Source: Terfezia claveryi (taxonomy: Eukaryota; Ascomycota; Pezizomycetes; Pezizales; Pezizaceae). Taken from it: a stretch of 64,000 nucleotides of DNA. Below are positions 12,188-21,429 of the stretch, one piece after another; position 1 is the first letter of the stretch; the number at the start of each line of letters is the position of its first letter. The stretch lies in contig WHUX01000070.1 of NCBI GenBank assembly GCA_015179025.1, positions 1-64,000 of the forward strand. The letters run 5' to 3'. The translations under genes were made by a program, and so were the position numbers. The notes beneath the pieces were generated by a model. The model was not told the origin of the DNA. It made no database searches and saw only the letters and a list, made by a program, of their open reading frames with translations.

Positions 12188-12559
12188 GTGCTAAGATTCC
12201 ATAGCTGTTAGTGTGTGCATAGCCTATTCTAGCGTTGTTATAAGCTACATTTTAGCACTACTATATCACAACGGTATTCTTGACAATATAATAGTGACTA
12301 TTTTTAGTCTCCACAATACTTACTAAAGCAACGGTATTCTGGATAACATGGTGGCGAACATTTTAGTCTCTACAATACTTGCTAAAGCAACAGTATTCTA
12401 GACAATGCGTACTATGTGCTATGCAATGCCACTAAAATAAACTTGTCTTATGTATACGGAAATAAATAGGAGTTGCCGACTAACATTAAAGTATCCACAA
12501 TAACATAGGAACATGACAGCGCTGCTCGTGCAATAACATCCCCCTTTTTGGTACAGTAC

Positions 12560-13190
12560 TTAGTAATACATGCTTACTTAATAGTAATACAAGTCACATT
12601 TTCCTTTTTCGGTTCATAACATCCAAGTTTACTTGTAGTCTCGATCATTTGCTTGTATACAAAGAATGAATGCATGCCTTTATTTAATTTCTCCCTTTGT
12701 TCCATTTGCCCTTTTGTTCACTTCAACTCCTTATAACTTGTGAGGTATCTGAGAATCTTATTTATTTCTCACAACAAATATTAACAGTTCAACCCACATA
12801 AATTGTGCTCACGATAATTTATGGGTAAGTGCTTTAAGTTCTGTAACTGGAGACCAGCTATGTAGGTCATGGATGGAAAGATTACTGATAGAAAAATTAT
12901 AGACATTTTAACCCACATAACTTAGCCTCAGAATATTCAAAGGTTATGTCCTTGCAGGTTGCTTGAATTGAAAAGATAGTGCAATTCGCTGAATTGTAAA
13001 AGTCTCACACTGCGTTTAGTATAATACCCACTATTGGCTATCACCAGTGATAGTTAGAAGGCCTCATTTCTGCAGGTATGTACTCTAAGGTTGTGCGTGA
13101 TCCAAAGTGCTCTAAGGGCTATATCACAGACAGTGTCACAGATGGTGTCATGGATAGTGTCACAGACGGTGTCTAGGATATCTATAGATC
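12560..13190. other. AT-rich region without a gene
   Basis: No credible ORF. A 15-bp repeat (GTGTCACAGATGGTG type) occurs at 13125-13175. Confidence 0.5.
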
Positions 13191-13242
13191 TAACAAGAAA
13201 GCATGTAGCCAAAAAAACAGACTATCAAAGCAAAGGATCATA

Positions 13243-14550
13243 ATGGTAGGCCTCGTACAAAAAAAGAAGACGCTATCGAAGAGGAACACAATATACAAGA
13301 ATCGTTCAACAGATAAATACAAATGTAGAAAGACTTCTGTGACAACTGTGCCAGTCATGCCTATCCTAGCTGCGCCTGCCTCAGCCCCAGTTATGCTAGT
13401 AAACCCATATGAAAAGTATATGGAATTTCTTTAGGGCTCAAAAGAATTCGACTCAGACAAAGAGTTTAGTGGAGGTCATAAAGTTTGGGGAACATCAACC
13501 AATCCATATACTAGAAAAATCTAGGAAACTCAGAAAAGATTGCTGGGTCCACTTCTAGCATTCGAACGAGCCAAGAACTAGAAGCGCCAAAAGGTTAACA
13601 GGGCTCTCAAAGCTGGCATAGCAGAGAGTGAGTATGTCACTGTTACCAGTATACCAATTAGGTCGAAAAGGAATCAGCTCAGTGATGTGCAATGCAGTAA
13701 GTTCGAATGACTTGTCCAAAAGACTTGGGAGGTAATGTTTATTTGGAAGAAGGCACATATTTTATATCGTTGGTATGGGCTCTCACAAGTGCAGAGGAGG
13801 TTTTATCTTGAGCTAGGCAAAGGTGATAATATACCAGCATTTACAATTCCAGAAGGTGATTTGAAAGAAATGGGAATAAAGCCAGTAAATAAGTTTAGCG
13901 TCATTGTTAGTATTGAGCCCATTTTACACCAAGCATATACATAGTTCGAGGGCCTAATTGAACAGCCATATGCACAGAACAATGTAATTGCCATAGCTGA
14001 TCTGATCATACAGGAAATGGTAATAGCTGAAGGGGGTGCAGAAGATTGTTTAAGTGATGTAGTTGAGGATATTGAACCCGTATATATCTCTCCCTTTAGA
14101 AGTATAATATATTATTCACTATAGTATAGAACTCTGAGGATAAAAGCGATGGCCAGGTTCTAGAAGATAACCTTTCAACATCTGGTGCTGAGACTGAGCT
14201 TACTGATTCCAACGATGGTGCCAAGGTATATTTAGTAAAGGATAGTATAATTGAAACACCATTATGACCAGCATTGAGGCTACGTTAAAAAGGATTGCCT
14301 TATCTTGGTAGTGATTCACCCCCAGAACTTATTTCAAGCGATATAGATAATGATGATTATGAGGATGTAGAAGGAATTGAGGAGAATGAAGTAAAAGAAG
14401 GGGATGAAGAGAATGAAGAGAGTAAAGAGGATGAAGAAGATGAAGAGGATGAAAAGGATAAAGAGGATGAAGAGGATGAAGAGGATGAGAGGGTGAAGGA
14501 GAGGATGATGTCAAGGGAGAAGAACGAGATAAATAACAACTACGTATAGG
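13243..14550 (+). pseudogene. Decayed ORF, basic N-terminus and long acidic tail
   Basis: A frame from 13243 reads a Lys-rich N-terminus, an Ala/Pro linker and a plausible folded region (13735-13944, with VQRRFYLELGKGDNIPAFTI). It is interrupted by about six stops. After a one-base shift near 14100 the next frame reads to a very acidic tail (14340-14520), almost entirely Glu/Asp/Lys. Acidic tails occur in many chromatin proteins and histone chaperones, but low complexity alone proves nothing. I do not recognise the family. It precedes the H3-like pseudogene by about 800 bp in the same orientation. Confidence 0.35.
14420..14505. repeat. GATGAAGAGGAT low-complexity tract
   Basis: Purine-only GAT/GAA/GAG repeat encoding the acidic tail on the plus strand. 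Minus-strand ORFs (Ser- or His/Pro-rich) over it are shadows. Confidence 0.8.
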
Positions 14551-15354
14551 GTGTCACGGAGCTTACACTTTGTCACGGAATTTATATTTTGTCACAGATC
14601 CCAATATTGTCCAGCAATTATTTCTCTATTTCCTAATCATCTAATGAAATGTTTGGTATTGGTTGTTTGATATATCATTGTGAGTCAGGATTGTTGACTT
14701 TTGGATATAGCAATAGGTTAGTATAGACTAGTCACTAGGTGGACAATAGAGTACTTAAGGTATAGTCTAGTTGGCATAAGCCTGGTATATTAGGCTAGTG
14801 GTGCAGGCTTAGACTGGGGTACAACTCACAAGTCGGCTTGCACTAGTCCCTCAATATTCTAAGGTTATATATGAGACAGATAGGTATATATATATACTCT
14901 AGTATATATCTCCTACCTGTAGCCTCCTAGCTTGTTTGGTCTCCTCCAGTAATCCTAGCCCACCTGCAGGCAAAAGTAACCCATATGCAGCCCTATTAAG
15001 GGGGCTAAAATGAGTCAGTCCCCAGGGGGAATTTAGCAAAAGGTAAGTTAATCTGCTATAACGATACTTGTTCAGCTTAATTGTGTACATGACTAACAGC
15101 CTAACAGCTAGTTGTCGATATCCTTTGTCGGGTTTTGTTTGTCACGTTTCCTTTGTCGAGTTTCCTTTATCGATGTATTACACTAAAGTATCTAAGCTAA
15201 CTTGAGGGAACGTGCAGGCAAACTTGGATTCATTGTTTGATAGTTATGTCTGGATCCCCATAATGCTCTGTATTACTTCATCTCACATAAGATCATTACT
15301 ATCACCTCTGAGTCACCAAGTTCATTGCCTCCTTTAACCAGCTAACATATAAGA
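14551..15354. other. No identifiable gene
   Basis: About 800 bp of AT-rich sequence with a few short repeats (GTCACGGA and GTCACAGA near 14553-14600, TTTGTCG near 15125). I see no gene. Confidence 0.5.
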
Positions 15355-15840
15355 ATGGCAAGAACAAAGTAGGTTCTGAAGAAAAATCCAGGGCAACTAG
15401 CGAGGTCACAAGTCCCTAGGAATATAAAATCAGTCGTGCCCCCCAAAAGTAGTGGCACCAAAAATCATAAGAAAGCAGTCACAAGGACGTTACTATTCCA
15501 TTCCATGAAGCATTCTATTCTATGAAGAAAAAAGGACTAATCTAACTGTATTATCAGTCAGCCTCATATGTCAGATAGGAATCAATAGAGAAGCATAGAC
15601 CTAATATTTCCGAAGATTGTATTCCGCTAGCTGTGCAGGGAGATTGTACAAGACGTGAATAGGGATAATAATGACAAATACTTGCAGTTTATAGATCGGA
15701 ATAATATAGAGGATATTCAAGTGAGAGCAACAGATGCCATACAAGAGGTGGCGAAAGCATATATATATGAGTATTTTACCAGTAAGTCAAAATATATTAT
15801 AGATGCTGTCACTGATACTATCACAGACAAATATGACTAA
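15355..15840 (+). pseudogene. Histone H3-like (H3/CenH3-type) decayed ORF
   Basis: One frame runs from ATG 15355 to TGA/TAA near 15840, broken by stops at 15370, 15523, 15538, 15586 and 15628. It starts MARTK followed by TAG, one C-to-T change from CAG (Gln), so it matches the H3 start MARTKQ. A basic tail rich in Lys, Arg, Ser and Pro follows. From 15589 comes RSIDLIFPKIVFR-stop-LCREIVQDV, which follows the alpha-N/alpha-1 pattern of H3 ([22 protein letters not shown]). After a loop about 14 residues longer than in canonical H3 comes ATDAIQEVAKAYIYEYF (15727-15777), the pattern of the H3 alpha-2 helix (A-L-Q-E-A-x-E-A-Y-L-V). The divergent tail and longer loop resemble CenH3 (CENP-A) variants or a TE-borne H3 paralogue. 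It is clearly dead here. The alignment is by eye, not a profile search. Confidence 0.55.
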
Positions 15841-16045
15841 TCACGAATACAGAAAAGCAGTATACCTGATTGCAATATAAGGCGGTAAAACACACAATAG
15901 ACAAACAATTCTACAGTGGGATGTTAGACTATAGCATAAAATTCAGGCAAATATATTGGCCGGGGTAATGTGTCGGGGGCATTTCTATATGTACCTCTTG
16001 TAAGCCGATGAATGCCCAAAAAAGCAAAAAGAGGATACCGTACAG
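15841..16045. other. Short non-coding stretch
   Basis: No clear feature between the H3-like frame and the low-complexity block. Confidence 0.4.
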
Positions 16046-16054
16046 TACCAAAAC

Positions 16055-16280
16055 CAGCCGGAGGAGGAGGGCCAGCAGCAGCAGCAGGGGCAGGAGGAGG
16101 AGGAGCAGCAGCAGCAGTAGCAGCAGGAGCAGGACTAGGGGCAGGGGGAGGACTAGAGGTGGTGGTAGCAGCAGCAGCAGCTGCCAAAGTAGGACCAGGG
16201 GCAGGAGGAGGAGGAGAAGCAACAGCAACGGTGGGGGCAGTAGTAGCCAGAGGGGCAGCAGAAGGAGGAGGCACAAGTAC
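16055..16280. repeat. GGAGGAG/CAGCAG low-complexity block
   Basis: GC-rich imperfect trinucleotide repeats (GGA, GCA, CAG, GGG) in an AT-rich background. All frames stay open because of the composition (poly-Ala/Gly, poly-Arg/Ser or poly-Pro). None looks like a real protein. Confidence 0.85.
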
Positions 16281-16299
16281 CCAATAATTATTCCCTTGT

Positions 16300-16845
16300 A
16301 TTAGCATACCGTATATCACCTAGCAGAAGGTTTACTGTTACTAATAATGAAATATATAGTTACAAGAATGACCACAAGGTGGAGAGGTTTACATCAATAG
16401 TTAAAGAGGGACTGCCGTGATATTATACGATTCTAGTTTAGATGTCAATTACTAAGGAACACAGATACCCGAACACCTGACAGCCAAGGTAAATATTGGA
16501 ATCTTTAGTGAATTAGGTTCCAGTACCTGACTTTCTACTAGTTGAACACCATCCCACCAGCCAAGTGCTTTTTTTAAGGAACGTTTAGGGCATTTAGTTT
16601 TGCTTTGAGGAGTTTTTTTTTTACTTTCTATATTGTATAGTTGTATAAATTGATTTACGGGGGATTATTGGTAAACTTAAGTAAGGTTAGGAAGGATTTT
16701 TCAGGTTTTGTAGGATATGGGAAGGATTTTTGTTATAGTTATAGTGATGGGTCTTAGAATTTATTTTAGATATATTAATATATTTTTTAACCAATATTTG
16801 GGTAAGGATTTTGTTTGGCCATATAGTACAGATTGCTAGTATTGT
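16300..16845. other. AT-rich region without a gene
   Basis: T-rich sequence with homopolymer runs. No gene seen. Confidence 0.5.
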
Positions 16846-16849
16846 TTGT

Positions 16850-17368
16850 TAGTGGGTAGAAGCAATCCATGACAGTATAAGCAATCTGTAACAGTGCAAG
16901 CAATCTGTGATAGTGCAAGCAATCCGTGACAGGCAATCTGGCATAGTAAAAAAAGCAGGGAATCCATGACAGTGCAAGGAATCTATGACAGGCAATCGGG
17001 CATAGTACATACAATCCATAATAGTGCAAGGAATCCATGACAAGTCGAGGCATCCATAACAAGCAATTTGGTACCATGCAAGCAACCTGTGAAGGTAGAA
17101 AGAATCGGTCATACAAAGACAACCAAGATATAGAAGAATAAAATGAGGGTGTTAAACGTGATAAGATTATAGAAGAGTTGGGACAAAACAATAAAAAAAA
17201 AAAAGGAAATAGGGTAGGCTTAGCGAGTAATCTATAAATCACTGATTAATTACAAGTCGAGTTGTAGAACAAGAAAGCTGACTTGGTAAGTTGTTGAAAC
17301 TCTAAAACTCGCTTACCGAGGCAGGTCTTAGTGACCAGGTCCAAGTTGTACTCACCCCGTAGCACACA
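16850..17368. mobile_element. Detached foldback arm related to FB2
   Basis: A tandem array of about 19 bp (AGTGCAAGCAATCTGTGAC type, 16850-17110) is followed by a terminus (17219-17368). Its GCGAGTAATCTATAAATCAC, CTGACTTGGTAAG and CACCCCGTAGCACACACTA segments match, in the same order, the right end of FB2 (39524-39662). Array-then-terminus is the FB2 arm order. No second arm is visible, so this is a fragment. Confidence 0.55.
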
Positions 17369-17379
17369 CTAGTCTAGAA

Positions 17380-18840
17380 GGGAAAGAGGAAAAGATTTGC
17401 CAGAGGAAATAGCTCCTGACGAATTTGACTGTACTCTTAATGCTAACTTGAATACTATTAATGGAATACCTCTAAGATATAGGATACTGGCACAAGCAAT
17501 GGTTGCAGTTGTAGCATAGTATAAAGAGATCATAGGATTTCTTACTACTATACAAAGACTACAAGGAATGTTAAATAAGGAGTATCGAAAATTAAAACAC
17601 AGAGTGATGAAGTTCTTAATAAGAAATATCTATCTTTATCATCACATGAAGTGGAATCTTTCGCCAGCAAAAGTTATCTGAGAAGGAGAGGAATGAGGGT
17701 ACATCCTATGGGAATTGCATGATGAAAGCGGACATAAAGTGCGAAATAGAATATACCAGAAAGTGAAGCTTAGATATTGGTGGAGGAGCTTCTATACTGA
17801 CGTAAAATACTATGTTTGGATATTTCATCAGTATCAATGAAGGAAACCTAACCAATATGATGAAGAACTTCACTTGACAATATACAGTGCAATGTGGAGA
17901 AAAATTGGACTCGACATAATCCACATACCAAGAGATATAGGGTGCAGGTACATTGTTGCAATGAGGGATGACCTTACGAGATGGATCGAAGTGAAAGGAA
18001 TCAGAAAGGCAAATACAAAGACAGTAGCAGCCTTCATTTTGAAGTGGATAGCTAGGTTTGGAGTACTAGCATAGATAGTATGCGATAATAGCTCAGAAAA
18101 CAAAGGAGAAGTGCAGGAGCTTTTGCAATAGTACAATATCATGAATATAGCAATTGCTGTATATCATCCTCAGTCTAATGCATTGGTAGAATGGGAACAT
18201 TAACAGATTATTGATACGCTAGCTAAATTAGGCAAAAATTAGACAAAGAACTTATCATTTGTTCTTTGGGCCAATCGTATCACTACTCAAGCATCAACTG
18301 GGTTCCCACCATTTACCCTAGTATTTGAACAAGACTATATTTTACCCATTGAGCTAACTTTGATTTCATGGGCAATGGTAGACTGGAATCAAGTATATAC
18401 AAAAGAACAGTTATTAGCAACTAGAACAAAGCAACTGGAAAGAAAAGAAGAAAACTTGAGAGGTGCTACTGAAAGATTGGCCAAAAATCATTTGCTAAAT
18501 AAACAATTCTTTGACCAAAGAAGGCGACAAAGAGTTAAAGATTTGGATATCAGTTATCTGGTCCTTCTCTATAATTCTGTATTAACAAAGCAATAGTCTA
18601 GGAAGTTAGAGAACTATTGGCTTGGCCCTTACAGAATTAAATATTTGCATAGAGATAGGAGTATGTACTTTCTAGAAGAGCTAGATGGTACCCAAATGAA
18701 GCTAACGTACCTATGGGAAAGGCTAAAACGCTTCTACCTGCAAACAAGAGTCAACTGTGAAGAGTATGGACTACTATAAGAGGAAGTAAAGAAAATAGAA
18801 CTGGATGAACAGGTATAGTTTATTATAATATAGCGTGTTA
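17380..18840 (+). pseudogene. Gypsy integrase and C-terminal remnant (family D)
   Basis: With stops read through, one frame gives the end of a zinc-binding HHCC region (HDESGHK), then an integrase core. The core has GLDIIHIPRDIGCRYIVAMR (first catalytic Asp), IVCDNSSENKGEVQELL (second Asp) and a YHPQSNALVE motif (Glu). A LERKEENLRGATERL coiled region and a C-terminal RYRIK/ERLKRFY-type beta domain follow. This matches the common ascomycete Gypsy integrase type and differs from Gypsy-A, -B and -C. Gag, protease and RT are not found upstream. Many TAG stops fit CAG-to-TAG and TGG-to-TAG decay. Confidence 0.65.
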
Positions 18841-19010
18841 TAAATTTGCATACGGCATTATAGGGCAAGTCTAAGTAGTATAGTGTTTTTAATACGTTTT
18901 ATCTTATTTCGTATACCTTAATATATGGTTGAAGGATATAGGAGTATATAAAAGGTGAAAAGCAAGAGCTAAGTCTTCCTTTTCTTTCCTCCTTAGGATA
19001 ACTACTAAGA
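18841..19010 (+). promoter_or_regulatory. Possible LTR or promoter with TATATAAAAGG
   Basis: AT-rich 170 bp between the integrase remnant and the next decayed frame. It contains TATATAAAAGG (about 18952) followed by a pyrimidine-rich leader. It could be the 3' LTR of the integrase remnant or the 5' LTR of the next frame, but no second copy was found. Confidence 0.25.
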
Positions 19011-19013
19011 TCA

Positions 19014-20470
19014 TGTCTAGAACCAGCAAACAACAGCCTTCTTCAGTTTTCAGAAAAAACTGAAAAAACTTCACCTATATTTATTAATATATCTCTTGTC
19101 TTCTTATTACTATTTCTACTATTTCTTACCTATACCCCCATAATATCTTCTTCTGAATTAGAACTTGCTCGACCATTCACTATTACAGAAGGAGAATTGC
19201 AGACGAGATTTAAGGAAATAATGATCAGCGAGAGTATTGTCAACACCCAGTTTAAAGGAGCAGTCAAATCTATTGTTGGTGGACCAAATCAGTAGAGATT
19301 TCTGAAGACAATAGCATGATTAACAAGAGAAACAGGAGAAAGAGTTGGAGCACTTGTAACAGCTCCGATGGCGTTGATTACATAAGCCACAGATGCTAAA
19401 CTAGCAGCATGGAGAGTTTCTCATGAATGAGCTAAACAAGAGCTACAAATGGACAAGTTAGATAGATTGGGCTCTGTGTATACTATTGCTCTTCGAAGAT
19501 GCCGTAATTACAATCTTCTGATAGAAAAATATTGGAGGCCAGAATGGATAATACTTATAGGTGAGCTCAATCCTCCTTAGTCATCTATCAAATTCACCCG
19601 ACTATGTTCCTTTATAGTACAACTATTATCATTTGATCGTGGAATGGATTTAGTTGCTAATATCATACTATTGATTAGGACCAAAATTGCTGCTCGAAAA
19701 GAAATGCCAAGAACCAAGAAGGATGACTAGGCAACAGCAGAAGACATTCGGTGGGTGCTTTAGAATACTAACCTACCATTATTGCTTGAACCACATTAGA
19801 AGAAATACAATTCGGCCTATACTGCAATGTTGAGATCATTAGCAGATCGAATAGATCAGGACAATCTCTTGAATTCTTTGGAGAATGCGGAAGCCAGGGA
19901 AAGAGAGAACTAAAGTCAAGAGGCAGCAGAAGTGGCATTGTCTTCTGTACTACAAATCCCCGCTGCATCTACATCAGTAGTAATACCACCTAATCCTACA
20001 ACTTTGACAAGAGAAAGTATACAGATAAGAGGATAATAGACAACTCGTAGACATGGCCTGACTTGTAAGCACCAAAGAGCACTCCCACAAGAGCAACTCC
20101 CTACCTATAAGCGAATGTGGATAGAGGAGGCAAATGAAGAGGACTGTGATTCTGAAGTACTAAGGTTGTTGGACTATTCGATACAAAAGACATTTACACC
20201 ATGAACTCAGAAACTCTCAACGATCCACTTGTGGTAGGTAAGGTTCGAGATATGTTAATAGTACCAAATGCTCAAGATGAGAATGAAAAGGAAGATAAGC
20301 TATAGGTTCCACCTGCTCATATAATATGCAGGCTACAAATGCTCATGAGTGGAATGAAGATAAAGGTAGTACTGGTGATAAGAGAGATGTCCCCGATAAT
20401 GAAAAAGGCATACGAAATCTTACTTAATAATGATAATGATAATGAGGAGGAAGAGGAAGATAATGAGTAG
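19014..20470 (+). pseudogene. Decayed ORF, possibly gag-like
   Basis: A frame from about 19150 to 20200 reads a mostly helical, charged protein with about ten stops, nearly all TAG or TGA. It includes ITEGELQTRFKEIMISESI, then MDKLDRLGSVYTIALRRC, and near its end an Arg-rich segment. A related frame ends in an acidic run (about 20425-20468). The position after an LTR-like leader and the lack of a recognised domain fit a retrotransposon gag, but I cannot name the family. Confidence 0.3.
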
Positions 20471-20890
20471 GATTTCTTTTTATTTAATATTTTGGTTTTT
20501 CTTTTTAGAGTAAATTATCTTTTTCTTTGCTTAGGAATATAGGGATTTTTTTTGGGAATATTAATAGTACTTTTTATTTCATTTAGATGCATTTTTTTTT
20601 AAGGGTTATATGGGTTTTTTTTTATGAGTTATGGTATGTTCGGTTAAATTGTTTTTCTTTAGTATTTATTTATTTTTTGGGTTAGATTTTGTTGGGTTGA
20701 CAAGAACCTCAAGTCTTGTTAGGGAGGTCAGATATGGTAGAGAATAAGGAAGAGTAGAAAAAAGTTAGATTTTTTGAGTTTTTTTTTAGTTTTTTTATTT
20801 TATTTTATTTTTATTATTTATTTTATTGGTTTTCGTTTGTCAAGTGATTTAGTTATTTAAATGAATAGAATTGTTTTTGATAATTTGCTT
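20471..20890. other. T-rich non-coding stretch
   Basis: Long T-rich tracts (near 20540-20640 and 20770-20820) with no gene. Confidence 0.5.
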
Positions 20891-20894
20891 GTTA

Positions 20895-21150
20895 ATACTG
20901 ATACCCAAATAGACTTATTTGAGTATCAAATTAAAGAGGCTGATATACTAGATAAGCAAGAGATTCGACAGTCGAACAGAGTTATTTGGGTGTCAAAGAA
21001 GGTGAAGATTTGACAGTCGAATAGAGTTGTTCGGGTGTTGAATAAGCAAGAGAATTGACAGTTAAATAGAGTTGTTCGGGTGTCAGAATAAGAGAAAGGT
21101 AAAGAAATGACAGTCGAACAAGCTTGTTCGAGTGTCAAGAGAGATAGGTG
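20895..21150. repeat. Five copies of the 30-bp LTR palindrome
   Basis: Five degenerate copies of a palindrome with arms TGACA(C/G)TCGAACA and TGTTCGGGTGTCA, about 45-60 bp apart. The same palindrome is repeated in the U3 part of the Gypsy-C LTRs. The flanking sequence does not match the Gypsy-C LTR, so this is either a different LTR with the same cis-element or a badly mutated one. Confidence 0.7.
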
Positions 21151-21429
21151 TTAGTATGACGGTTAGTTTGAGGCAGAATTATGCAAAAGTTAGGCTTGTT
21201 GGTTGATAATGATGTTATTGTGATAGAAAGCAGAAGGATACGCTCGTTATGGTATTTTTATAGAAAAACTCGAAGAAGGCGAGAGAAACAGCGATTTTGT
21301 GATGTATAATTCTACTTTTGTGATCTCTCTATCTTTTCTTCTTTTCTAAATTAGCAATACTATTGAAGCTCTCTCCCGGTCCTTCAATGCATATTCTTCT
21401 ATTAGGAATGAAGTGCCTTTATAGTGAAA

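Larger units (their letters stand above)
10499..12553. mobile_element. Foldback element FB1 (2.05 kb)
   Basis: The ends are inverted copies of TACCAAAAAGGGGGATGTTA (10499 inward and 12553 inward). Two long arms (about 10785-11290 and 11570-12060) are near-perfect reverse complements. Both carry the segment with CAATCGGGCTTGG, the GGTGGCATGACAGTGCTCAGCC block and a 12-bp array at mirrored positions. A spacer of tandem repeats separates the arms. No transposase ORF is present. Long arms rich in short repeats plus a repetitive loop are the hallmark of foldback transposons. Outer parts of the two arms differ: the left has three copies of a 41-bp unit (10672-10770), the right a TCTGCTCCGAAA array. 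No clear target-site duplication was found. Confidence 0.75.

Noticed and set aside
14329..14539. Minus-strand Ser-rich and His/Pro-rich ORFs
   Set aside because: Reverse shadows of the acidic GAT/GAG repeat.
16008..16319. Poly-Ala/Gly, poly-Ser/Arg and Pro-rich ORFs on both strands
   Set aside because: GC-rich trinucleotide low complexity leaves all frames open. There is no conserved motif.
15929..16319. Low-complexity block as part of the histone-like gene
   Set aside because: Separated from the H3-like frame by stops, and its PKKAKRGYRTV start is too short to count as an H3 tail.
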